From Pristionchus mayeri (lineage: Eukaryota > Nematoda > Chromadorea > Rhabditida > Neodiplogasteridae), in contig BTRK01000002.1 in NCBI GenBank assembly GCA_036245805.1, positions 41,088,661 through 41,152,660 of the forward strand: a DNA stretch of 64,000 bases, written 5' to 3'. A program made the position numbers and the translations under genes. Of this stretch, positions 1 to 10,300 are shown in pieces; the stretch's first letter is position 1, and every line of letters starts with the position of its first letter. The notes beneath the pieces are model-generated. The model ran no database searches. It saw only the letters and a list, made by a program, of their open reading frames with translations, and was not told where the DNA came from.

Positions 1-439
1 TCTGTTTTGTCAGTTTCTGTTTTGTCACCCCCCCCCCCTCTTCCGATGTTTAAATCATATTCTTCATTAAGGCATCGATAATATATTCAACCAACTAGAG
101 AACCAACGTTAGCAAGAGCAAACATTGAAAGAATGTTAACATCGGTGCATTAATTTATTTGCGGTTGATGGGCGCACAGATTCGGCATTCTTCCATCGTA
201 ATTAAATTAAAATTACATTATTTGATATTTTTTCATCCATATCTATTGATCAGTGTTTCAAGGAAAGCCTAACGCCATTCAAGCAAAGCCTAGGCAGAGG
301 TGCGCTCAAGTGCAATTATCGCCGGCAATTGTCATTCGCCGAACAGGCGTCCGTCTGTCTCACTTCTTCACCCTCTCTGCTGGACAGAAAAGCAAGATAT
401 CACTCACAAAGCGGAGTACAAGATCACTGCCAAATCCTG
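1..439. other. 5' flank, no gene identified
   Basis: AT-rich flank with a C-run near position 30 and no exon chain I can support. Its only interpretable part is the TATA box at the end, listed separately. Confidence 0.4.
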
Positions 440-447
440 TATAAATA
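440..447 (+). promoter_or_regulatory. TATA box of the cysteine-rich gene
   Basis: TATAAATA lies 34 bp upstream of the ATG at 474. The same spacing recurs at eight other genes for secreted proteins in the window, so it is likely a true core promoter. Confidence 0.55.
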
Positions 448-473
448 CGGTGCTGAAAATCGAAAAATCAGCG

Positions 474-2380
474 ATGCTTCCGCTTCTACTGCTCTTGCAT
501 GTCTATTTCTGCACTGCCTGGGGTAAGTAAATTGTTGCCCTGTTTCCTTCCCACTTATTACGATATCATGTCTTTCCGCTTTGTTTCATTAGTTTCCTTA
601 ATTCCAGACAGCATGGTTTCCCAGGACATGGCTGTAATATCGCTTGTTGTGTTATCATTACTTTTCCAGAATGTACCGGATGTCCTCCTCTCATCACCCA
701 TGATTTCTGCCCGATGGGCGTGGCCTGCAATGGGAGTCTCGTGCGGAACAGACTCGTACCAGGCGAAGGCCAGCCGCCCAGACAGTGTAGCGAGATAGAT
801 TGCAGCAACTCTGATGGTGAGTGTTAGTGTTGACAATACGAGGGGGCGGTTACGAGCTCGTTACGCCCCCCCCCCCTCTTATCTGCGCTCTCTCATCTAT
901 CTCCCACCCCCATGTAAAACGCCGTGAATTAATTTCCTTTGTAGGTTGGCGACGGTGTGAATTTTGATTTTGCGCCGATCTACGGACTGTACTGTCGCGG
1001 TGCGCTTTGGGGAGACAATAGCATAGAGAGAGTGGTAACGCACGCTACGTGTACTGTAAACGCAGGTAGAGTTACATTGTTGTTGTCTGTATTATGTTGG
1101 TATAATTTTTAAATCGATCATTTAATGAAGCTTTATTTCACAGAGAAAATGACTTTTATATTTTAAAAAAATTAAAGGGTGTTAATATTGTTCGAAACCT
1201 TTTCCGGGATTAATAACCTCCCCAAAAATAGCTAGATAGGGGTAACTCACTTGATATGAATTATTGTCTCACCCTTGAACATCCGAATAGATAAAAAAAA
1301 CAATGGTTTTGATCAGATGTTTTCAAGTTTTGTTTTGCAGGTGCCCAAATATGTCCTTCACCTCTTAAACTTTGGCAACTCCCGAGCAATTACTTTCCTC
1401 TCGGATACGTTGTATATCGAACTGACATTAGCGGTACCTTATTACTGGCATTATTATCTTAATTAGTGAGATATTTCTAGGATATGGGTGTTCCGACTCA
1501 CGAGCGATACTGTACACACAAAGCGTGAGTTCATTCGCTATCATTCCGATTGTGAATCATGTTAGAGCAAGCTTGCGTGTAGATTTGTGTTGTTTATCAT
1601 CACAATTTTAAAAAAAAACGCGTATTGAGCCTTGCTCGAAGACCTTCAGGTGGCTAACAATAAGTTGGATTCATTGATTGATCGTTTTATTTCTCTGGTT
1701 TCCCTACCCGATATTATCATTTCATGCTAAGCTATCACTATTTCAGACTCCCTCTTCAGTCGCCCTATCCCTCAATGGCTGTCCAACGGGAGTCGACGGA
1801 GCTAGATGTGTGAGAGAGTGTGCGTTTTCACCCTATTTCCCATTCCTGAACAATTTACGCAAACTAGGTTGACTGCAAAATGACATGTGCGTGTTTTAGT
1901 CAAATGCCGAAGCAGTCCTCTAACGAAAACAGAAATTCCAGGAAAGGTAAGTGAAGGTGTATTTGTTCATCCATAAAGATACCTAGCATGGTCGTAACAT
2001 GATAGTTTCGGTATCAGCATATTTCAGGCACCTTTGGGAGAATCCTATGTAAACTCCTACTGGGGAAATAAACCTAACGTCTGGACTTATCAATGCACTA
2101 ACGATGGAGAACTAAATGTTAGTTGAAGAGCTCATCATTCTATCCGTTATCTCTCGACCGGTCTGTCGGATAGTGTGTAGAATGAAGAGACCGTGGCACC
2201 GTTTCTTGAACTCAAGTGAGTTATTTATTAATCGAAACATGTTTCAGTACAAATCAAAAGGAGTCTTCGGTGATAAGTTCGGAGGCGTATACTGCAATGG
2301 CTCGAATTGGTTCGCAATCGACGGTAGCAGTTTGTACGATGAGGATCTCGGAACTGAAATACAGATGGGATGCTTTTCTA
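474..2380 (+). CDS. Secreted cysteine-rich protein, exon chain with a phase conflict
   Basis: I do not recognise the family. Exon 1 (474-522) encodes a classic signal peptide, MLPLLLLLHVYFCTAWG. Candidate exons follow at 670-816 (begins ECTGCPPLITHDFCPMG), 945-1065 (ends THATCTVNA), 1341-1433, 1760-1867 (NGCPTGVDGARCVREC), 2028-2117 and 2248-2380 (YCNGSNWF, ends MGCFS). Most have good gt/ag borders and even cysteine spacing. The segments GLYCRGALW and GVYCNGSNW look like two copies of one module, so this is probably an extracellular repeat protein. The exon 2/exon 3 junction does not keep frame: exon 2 ends in phase 1, but the sensible frame of exon 3 needs phase 0. The last exon and stop codon are not found; a 16-bp satellite begins 95 bp further on. 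Either a one-base lesion makes this a pseudogene or a splice site was missed. Confidence 0.5.
2116..2222. mobile_element. Degenerate copy of the 112-bp hAT-like MITE
   Basis: The sequence has the fold of the intact 36.4-kb and 44.4-kb copies: a GAACTCAAG-type end, a CGGTCTCTTCATTCTACAC-type arm and a central CGACCGGTC. It occupies most of the intron between the last two exons of the cysteine-rich gene. Target duplications are no longer recognisable. Confidence 0.4.
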
Positions 2381-2474
2381 GTAAGTTTGATTATCGTGAT
2401 GTATATTTTCCAGTAAGTTTACCTCCAGGATAACTTTCGGCTCTGTAGTAGAACGCGGGTCTTTTCAGACACCA

Positions 2475-2745
2475 TATACTTTTATGGTCCGATACTTTTG
2501 TGGTCCGATATTTTTGTGGTCCGATACTTTTGTGGTCCGATAGTATTGTGGTCCGATACTTTTGTGGTCCCATACTTTTGTGGTCCGATACTTTTGTGGT
2601 CCCATACTTTTGTGGTCCCAAGAGCCTGTAATATACACATCTTACTTTTGTGGTCCCAATACTTTTGTGGTCCGATACTTTTGTGGTCCGACAGCTTTGT
2701 GGTCCCATAATTTTGTGGTCCGATACTTTTGTGGTCCCAACAGCA
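2475..2745. repeat. 16-bp tandem satellite (GATACTTTTGTGGTCC unit)
   Basis: Roughly 15 copies of GATACTTTTGTGGTCC with single-base variants, interrupted once by about 30 bp of unique sequence near 2625. Several short overlapping reading frames exist only because of the periodicity and are not genes. Confidence 0.9.
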
Positions 2746-3214
2746 TACAGGCTTCACAACAACATAAATACATCTATGCATCCTTTCCAATATCGGCGAC
2801 CCGCGAAGCGGGGAGCCCTGTAAGCAACGATATTCTCCCATCTGATAAGCCGAAGCTCCGTGGAAGATACGGAATTCTCGCTGCTAATCAGAATCCTGCT
2901 GTTCTTCCTTCTGAGAGTCTTCTGCAAATTGGTGCATCAGAAATCCACTCCGAGGAACAGATTTCTGGAAGGGATGAATCAGCTATGCAATCCGCAGAGT
3001 CCAAGGAAATTGTCAGATCACGCTGATATTCAATGCTATTCTAATATGCTTTCCTATTTCGTTCTATCTCTCTTATTCTATTCACTTCGCTTGTCAAATA
3101 ATTTATAAAATACATTACCGCAAGATAACAACATTTAAAATGACACGAAATACCAAAAACAGTCAAACACATTGATAAAAAGACCAAATAAGCAAGAAAA
3201 AAAGTTGGCAAAAG
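2746..3214. other. Unassigned interval after the satellite
   Basis: A 78-codon open stretch near 2790-3026 has no recognisable domain and no splice partners. It could hold the missing 3' exon of the upstream cysteine-rich gene, but nothing proves this. The rest is AT-rich. Confidence 0.3.
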
Positions 3215-3532
3215 TTCATGCCGTCGGGCGGAATCGAACCTGAGTCGACGATTGCGTGCAAGTTTTTCGCTGAAAAGTCTACTTGTGGTACCGATTTCAT
3301 CAACGGGATATTTTTTTTTGGATTTGCCATGCAATTTTACGCCATATATCTCATTTTCCCGATGTGGAAATTGTTGGAAAGTGGTGCTTTATTTTTTTGA
3401 AAATTGAAAACATGCAAATTTTGCAGTTTTTCTCACTTTTCTGGAATACCGTGTGCTCTACTGTATTGAAAACTTGGATTCTGACATAACTTTTTATGCT
3501 CTTTCGAATGGTGTATAACACGCCGGGACCTT

Positions 3533-4177
3533 CTAGCAACTCGCTCAACGGACGACCTTCTAGGACGTCGTTGAAGCGAGATATGGCGAGTCAAAGTTTC
3601 GCATTTTCGCCCGTGGGGTTTATAGAAAAGGCCTTTGGAATTACCGATTGAAAGTGTTTCCTTATGTAGAAAACGCCGCTCTTTCGAATGAAACCAACGC
3701 CATCGCGGTAGGTCAACGTTGAAGCGAGTCATGGGCGTTTCCGTGGGGGCATGTTGGGTGACGAAAAACACATTTTAGGGGATAGAAGCGTTTGTTCTGA
3801 AAATGATGAGGCGTGCTACATACCACCTTGTAGTTCTCGTCGAGACGGTTCGGATAGGCTATTTGATCTTTTAATATATTAAGTTTTATGCGTGGCGCAG
3901 TGGGAAAAGTCGCCGACAGGTTGCTCAGGTTCGGATCCCACTCGGAGCAAACCTTTTGCAGCATTTTTTGCTTGGCCGGAAAGTGTCGGGGAGTTGTCGG
4001 AAAGTATCCTAGCGTGCATCCGAGTACTCTAACAGCCTAACCCGGCGCGTCTAGAGTGCAAAATACATTTCGCTCAAAATTCGCCCATTCATGGCTAGAA
4101 CTCCCCAAAAAGCTTACAAATTCACATTTTGTAATAAATTTCATGGTTTACCCGTAGCGAGCGGGAGCTCGGCTAGT
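3533..4177 (+). repeat. Dispersed repeat copy 1 (tRNA-like head, hairpin tail)
   Basis: Starts with CAACTCGCTCAACGGACGAC and recurs, diverged, at 4494-5151. It contains a tRNA-like pair of Pol III boxes near 3890 and ends in a short hairpin (GAGC GGGA GCTC) followed by GGCTAGT. A separate minus-strand B box (GGTTCGATTCC on the complement) sits just before it at about 3227-3237. Confidence 0.7.
3890..3955 (+). repeat. tRNA-like element 1 (A and B boxes)
   Basis: TGGCGCAGTGG matches the Pol III A box, and GGTTCGGATCC about 40 bp later matches the B box. The anticodon and T stems do not fold properly, so this is a tRNA-derived, SINE-like head rather than a tRNA gene. Confidence 0.6.
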
Positions 4178-4493
4178 TCGACCCCACTATAAACAATCGA
4201 CTGTTTGAAAATTGACGGCTCGAAGCAAAGTTCATGGATAGGGCGGGGCGTGCAGTTTCAAGTTTGGCATTTAGTAGGGTAAAGTACTTGAGATGACGGC
4301 GCATCTTTTTCATGTTGAGTTCGAATCGATAGGATTACGGTAGGTAGGTCAAAATCGGCTCCAAAGTTGGCATACTCGCATTTTTCGCGGTTTTTCGCCT
4401 GTAACTTTTTTCCCGTTGAAGTTGGAGCTTCGCTTCTGTTGAGAAAATTGTAGATCTCGTCGAAATACTCCGGTGCAAAAACTTTTGCTAAGC

Positions 4494-5151
4494 AACTCGC
4501 TCAACGGACGACCTTCTAGGACGTCGTTGAAGCGAAATACGGCGGGTCAAAGTTTCGCTTTTTTTCGAAATCGCATTCTCGCCCGCGGCATTTATAGAAG
4601 AGGCCTTTGCAAGTACCAAGTGAAAGTGAATTCTTATGTAGAAAACGCTGCTCTTTCGAATAAGAACAACGCCATCTCGGTTGGTCAAAGTTTATGCGAG
4701 ATATCTCCATTTTAGTGGAGGAATGTTGGTGCCCGGAAAACACATTTTTGGGGATAGAAGCGTTTGTTCTGAAAATGATGAGGCGTACTATATACCATCT
4801 TGTAGCTCTTGTCGAGACGGTTCGGATAGCCTATTTGGTCTTTTAATATATTAAGTTTTATGCGTGGCGCAGTGGGAAAAGGCGCCGACAGGGAGCTCAG
4901 GTTCGGATCCCACTCGGAGCAAACCTTTTGCAGGATTTTTAGCAAGGCGCTAAAGTGTCGGGGAGTTGTCAGAAAGTATGCTAGCGCACACCAGAGCACT
5001 CCAACTACCCAACTCGGCGCTCCTACTGCGCAAAACACGTTTCGCCTCAAATTTCTCCGTTTTCGGATAGAAAACCCTCTTTCGACTCGGAATTTTGCGG
5101 AGATTTCGAATATCAACACGGCGTGCCCCTAGCGAGCGGAGCTCGGCTAGT
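4494..5151 (+). repeat. Dispersed repeat copy 2
   Basis: A diverged direct duplicate of 3533-4177, offset by about 960 bp. Shared blocks include the GACCTTCTAGGACGTCGTTG start, a GATAGAAGCGTTTGTTCTGA segment, the tRNA-like head at 4862 and the tail CCCTAGCGAGCGG...GCTCGGCTAGT. The interval between the copies (4178-4493) holds no gene. Confidence 0.7.
4862..4927 (+). repeat. tRNA-like element 2
   Basis: Nearly the same as element 1: A box TGGCGCAGTGG, B box GGTTCGGATCC, then GGAGCAAACCTTTTGCAGG. Confidence 0.6.
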
Positions 5152-5450
5152 TCCCTATACATAAAATAACACAGGATGACCGATTGACCGCTCAGATTAA
5201 TAACACTCGGGGAATGCTGGAGCTTGATGGCAAGGTTCGGTAAATATGTAGACTATATGTAATCGACCACGGCGCATCTTTTTGCTGTTGGGACCAAAAC
5301 GAACGGAGCACGTTTGGTAGGTAAGTTTTGACAAAATCACGTTTTGGGCTCTAGCGGGCGAGCGCGTGCAGCTAGCGCTTAGCTCTTGGCAGGAGAGTTG
5401 TTCGTCTCGACTTCAATTTTTCTGAAAATCAAAAATAACGAATTTTAGGG

Positions 5451-5526
5451 CGTGGCGCAATCGGTAAAACGTTAGACTAGCGCGCAAACGGAGCCGTAGG
5501 TTCGATCCCCTCGGCGGCAGACCTTT
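5451..5526 (+). repeat. tRNA-like element 3
   Basis: A box TGGCGCAATCGG and B box GGTTCGATCCC about 40 bp apart, followed by the same ACCTTTTGC-type flank as elements 1 and 2. The rest of 5152-6260 shows further diverged repeat fragments (for example GAACTCGTCGAGACGG near 6088) and no gene. Confidence 0.6.
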
Positions 5527-6260
5527 TGCCGCATTTTTAGCTGCTCGGAGGGGTGATGTGGGGTCGATGTACTATCCCTTGTTGCAATTTGGAGCTGATT
5601 GGTAGCGAACCCGGTGAGTTCTTGGTGCAGGTCGAATTTTCGGATTAGCGCCGCGGCTTCGTTTCGAGGGATGGCGTGTTTGCTTTCGGTCGTGATTCTT
5701 AACGAATAAAAACATATTGTAGAGAATGATCAGACGGTTGTGGCTAGACCAGTGGGATCTCAGTAGCCCAAAAATGAAGCGAGTTATCGCCATTCTCCTG
5801 AGGGAATGTCGGTTTCGCGATTTTGCGAAAAAACGCACCCTTACTTTCGAGCCCATGGTAAGTATAGAAGACGTCGTGTTAAAAACTAACGAACTATACT
5901 AACATGGGCGGAAAACACTGCTCTTTCGATCTAGACAATCGCCGTATCGATAAGTTCAAAGGGAAAGAAGTTGTCGCGAGCAAGCGACAGGACATAGAGA
6001 GGAAAGGGGGCATCAATTAGTGCATTCGAGAGGAGGGCTAATTACTTTGATGTTCTGGATCCAAATTGAATAGAGCATCTTGTAGAACTCGTCGAGACGG
6101 TTTTTTTGATCTACTAGATGATTCATTTGGAGTCGATTTACTCCCGGGGCGAGCGCTGAAAGAGCGCGTCGCGGACTACCAAACTACCGTATTCCCAGCT
6201 CTCTCCACTGCCGGGGCGCTTCGTTCGCCTCTTCTAGGAGCAGTAGAAGCTATCTTCCAT

Positions 6261-6346
6261 CGTCCCAAGTGGTTCAGTGGCTAAGCCCACTGCCTAGCGA
6301 ACACGACGTTGTTGGTTCGAGACCCACCCCGATGCAATCTTTTTTT
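6261..6346 (+). repeat. tRNA-like element 4 with a T-run terminator
   Basis: A box TGGTTCAGTGG, B box GGTTCGAGACC, a T arm with four of five pairs, and a run of seven T about 10 bp after the tRNA-like body, as a Pol III terminator would be. It is the most tRNA-like of the four, but the acceptor stem is poor. Confidence 0.55.
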
Positions 6347-6404
6347 GCCACTACTAAAACGGCTAGAAAACTCCATTTTTTTCACTTTTTTGAACCCAAT
6401 TTAC

Positions 6405-6437
6405 GGCGTGCCCCTAGCGAGCGGAAGCTCGGCTAGT
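6405..6437. repeat. Hairpin tail motif ending CTAG-T (third copy)
   Basis: CTAGCGAGC pairs with GCTCGGCTAG around a short loop and is followed by T. The same motif closes the repeats at 4151-4177 and 5119-5151. A hairpin beside CTRR-T is typical of Helitron 3' ends, but here the CTAG lies inside the stem, so the call is tentative. Confidence 0.5.
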
Positions 6438-6759
6438 CTGACCCACGGAATAATGGATGACCCATGGCTAATTATCGATTAGTATACGGTAGTTGACCTA
6501 ATGCTAATTATTGATTGGTATACGGTAATTCAAAGAGCAAAGGTCAAAATCATAAATCTGACCCACGGAATAAGAGTTGACCCATGGCTAATTATCGATT
6601 GGTATACGGTAGTTGACCCAATGCTAATTATTGATTGGTATACGGTAATGGTTCGAAGACTTCATCAGTACCTCCCCCCCCCCCCGATTTCGCAATCACC
6701 CTATTTCGCAATCCGAACGGACGTACAGACGCACACAGCGCTTTATATATAGGTAATGA
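6438..6759 (-). mobile_element. Helitron-like 5' end with 120-bp satellite seeds
   Basis: On the minus strand the element begins A|TCATTACCTATATATAAAGC. It continues through a GTCTGTACGTCCG block and GATTGCGAAATAGGG, and then about two units of the 120-bp satellite (6440-6650). The same block order, on the opposite strand, starts the 57.9-59.1 kb array. TC at the 5' end and insertion after A fit Helitron rules. The 3' end is not certain. Confidence 0.55.
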
Positions 6760-6940
6760 TATATATATTTATGCTATTTCATTCTGAAATAACGTGGAGA
6801 AATATGGAAATGGATCATACGTTAAATACGATTAAAATGACGAGTGAATGGGACGATAGGGCCACGGGGATCTACTCAGGGGAACTGGTTTGATTCTTGG
6901 AATATACTAAAAGCCTTGCCGCTCTTGGAAAGAAACTATT

Positions 6941-7237
6941 GTGTCTGTAGTTGTGGTTCGATCCAGGATTATTGAAGTTCATTCCGTTTCGAGTGTAGTA
7001 AATTTTGAAATAATGTGGTTTTCGGTTGGAAATACTATATTTGCCTCGGATGAGATTTGTGGCTACTCTCTTATCAATCGCTATTCTACGAGATTTGGCA
7101 ATATAGTCATATTTGTTTACTTTTGGATTGTTAATGTGGGACCGGTTTTAATTTAATCGTTTCAGGTCGACCTCTTCGAAGTCAGTCGCTCGCCCAAGCG
7201 AGTGGCTGCAAACGAACCCATTGGGGTCAGCGGATAA
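6941..7237 (+). pseudogene. Relic terminal exons of a galectin-like gene
   Basis: The exon at 7166-7237 reads VDLFEVSRSPKRV then ...GVSG and a stop. It closely matches the terminal exons at 55167 (plus) and 7471 (minus). An upstream stretch (6946-7000, VVVRSRIIEVHSVSS) weakly resembles the penultimate exon. No other exons are present on this strand, so it is a 3' fragment lying tail-to-tail with the minus-strand gene. Confidence 0.5.
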
Positions 7238-7396
7238 AAAAGATTTCAGAAAGATTTCACAAATTATTGCCAAAATAAACACATTTGAACACAAAACACC
7301 TCAAATAACTAATGATATGATTCATTTTTAGCAAATTCTTGATAGCAAAGTATTTATCACGTCTACGATAACACTGAACATGCAGGGATAAGTCTT

Positions 7397-10300
7397 CTAT
7401 GGCCAGGGAAATCCGTAGAAATCAGCCTTAGTGAGTGCCTTTGGGGATCGGCGAACCTCGAAGAGATCAAGCTAAAAGTGTAACGATAACTGTGGACTTG
7501 AATATTACGTCCTTACATCATCCCCCTGAGTAGTTCTTCTGACAAGGTGATATCGAGTTTCACTCCCCCACCTTTGTATTATTGTCATGGTCATGATTGG
7601 ACACCAACAAAGTACCACACCCAATCAATACTGCATTCCCCCAGATGCCCCCGCAACCATGGTTCACTTCAAATTAATTGTATCACGCTTAACATATTTT
7701 TTTCCTCAAAAGTGTGGCTCAAAGAACTGAATAAGACCTATGAAAATGAGACGATAGTTAGTGAGGTACTGCAGTATTGATTGGGCATGACACATTATAT
7801 CTTATCATGACTTTACTTCTGAGCGACTGTAGACCGTGTAAGTGTAGCGCTATTCTCGTTGATTTGAATTTGCAACTAATTGAAGCACGACTTAAAGATA
7901 TCATTAAACAAATCACCTCTCCAGTGATAAGAAGTTTATTGAATATCTCCGCATCTACACCCGGAATATGAGTCACCACGGGCGTCAGAAGTTCTCCATT
8001 TACGTAGAACTTAAGTATGTATCTTTCCCCGTTTGTTTCACTCTTTCGTATTGCGTTTGTGTACTCATTTGTAAGTCACCTACCGATATCTTCTCATAAT
8101 AACGGTCCACCAAGAAAATACATGCTATATATTTTTAGAAATGTTATTATAAAAATCAATAATAATATAAATAAGAAGGGAGACTCGTTGATTCCTGCCA
8201 TAGCGTAGAAGTGCTGCTTGTAATCTTCGTAAAGCCGAAAGGGGGAACAGGAGGGGGATAGCGCATCAGCGTTTATCGGCGAGAGTTTCGGGCCAAAGCC
8301 CCTCATCAGTCAGCAAAACCACCTCAAACTTGGGTCAAACTTTAATTACCCAAGTTTTAGGTGGTTTTACTGATTGATGATGGGCTTTGGCCCGAAACTC
8401 TCGCCGATAAATGCGCTATCCTCCTCATGCCCACCCTTTCGGCTTTACGGTGATTACAAGCAGTAATATACATAAACAATTGAATGAAATTGAATTGAAT
8501 AATGGTGAGATGTCACCTCAAGAGCGTGAATCTTGTTGACGATTACGATCTCAAATTCGACACCTTGCTTTAGTGAAAACGACTGATACTTCTTATTATC
8601 ATAGTAGGTTCCTGTCGCAACCAGTTCTTGAATAAACTGAAAAAATATTCATATTAAAATAAAAATTAGAACCACATTTTCGACGCTTCAAAAATGATCA
8701 TTAGTCGTTTAACCGACACAGGGAATGTTTGAAATGAAGGAGCGATGTTCTTTCAAAGTATCTTATCGACTACACACTTTAAACCCACATAAGAGCACGT
8801 TTGCGTAATAGTCGGACAAAGTCTGTCACCATCAAAAATGGTTATTCTCTGAAACTGTGTGTCTTGATGTTCCCGAGTAGGCGATGACGATGGGCACATT
8901 TATTTTGATCGTAGATCAACCGTTGATGCAGATGACGTCGCGACTAAACTAGATTTTTACTCATTTCTCAAGCCTAAATACACCTAAAATTAAGAGAATT
9001 GGTTTCCGATGTCAATATTTTATCGCGAATAAGTAATCGGTGAGAGTAACACCAATCTTACCGGAATGATGAAAAAAAAATTGTATTTTGCATTTACAAA
9101 AATCCATCTGGATAAGGATTTATGCAAAATAAAGTTAGTGGTCTTCTATCTAAATCTGAGGATTCTCATCTCCTCGATCCCTTGATCTACCCGAGTCTCT
9201 TCCTCGGAGTGACCTCTCTTCCCTCCTCTGCCCCTCGCCTTTGGGAGACAATGGGAAGGGAACAGAATGCAGTCTAAGGAGGCAGGAAGAGGTCAAGGGA
9301 TCGAGGAGAAGGGAATCCTCAGATTTAGATATAACTCATTTTATGTTGCATAAATCCTTATCCAGATGGATTTTTGTAAATGAAAAACACACAATAATTT
9401 TTTCTCATCATTCCGGTCAGATTGGTGTTACTCCTGGCTCTACGATAATTTGAAAAATGGAATATATAATCTTATTCGCGATAAAATATTGACACCGGAA
9501 ACCAATTCTCTTAATTTTAGGGGTATATAGGCATGAGAAATAAGTAAATATCTAGTTGCGTCATCTGCATCAACGGTTGATCTACGATCAAAATAAATGT
9601 GCCCATCGTCATCGCCAAACTTGAGAACATCAAAACACAAAGTTTCAGAGAATGACCTTTTTTTATGGTGCCAACTATAGTCGGATTTTGTCTGGTTCTT
9701 ACGCGAACGGGCTCATAAGAGTCGTCCTCGAAGAAAGAGTGAGTTTTGTGGGCACAGCTCGCATCATCATTCTCCAAGGCGATCTTAAAGTTGCCACGGG
9801 CGATACCGTTGTTGTAGATGAAGTCGCCTGAACGTCGTTTTTTTAAAAAAAATTATTAAGTAAAATCTAAGTGCGTAATTAAGGTAAGTGTATTAATAAT
9901 TTGAGAAATTTGAGAAGAAAATTGAAGAAATTTGAGAAATAATTTGAGAAGTAATAGAATACCTCGAGAGCGTGGACCTTATTGGCGATTACAATCTCGA
10001 ATTCGACTCCTTGCTTTTGGGAAAACGATTGGAACTGCACATTTTCGTATGTATCGAGTCCAGCTGCATACTTCCGTTCTTGAACAAGCTGCAATGATCC
10101 GTACAAAAGCTAAATTTCAGAGAAAATTTTTATCTAAATTCGCTCTCCGTTTGTCCAATAATAATAATAATGCATCAAAAGAATATGCGATATAATTGAT
10201 TGTATGCTCGGTCACGAGGTTTACACCCACATAAGAGTAATCAGCGATAGCACGAATTATGTGGACGTTGTCATCTTTGTCCAAGCGAATCGCAAAATAG

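Noticed and set aside
3890..6346. Four tRNA genes
   Set aside because: A and B boxes are present, but acceptor, anticodon and T stems do not pair well. Only the sequence at 16614-16686 folds as a real tRNA.
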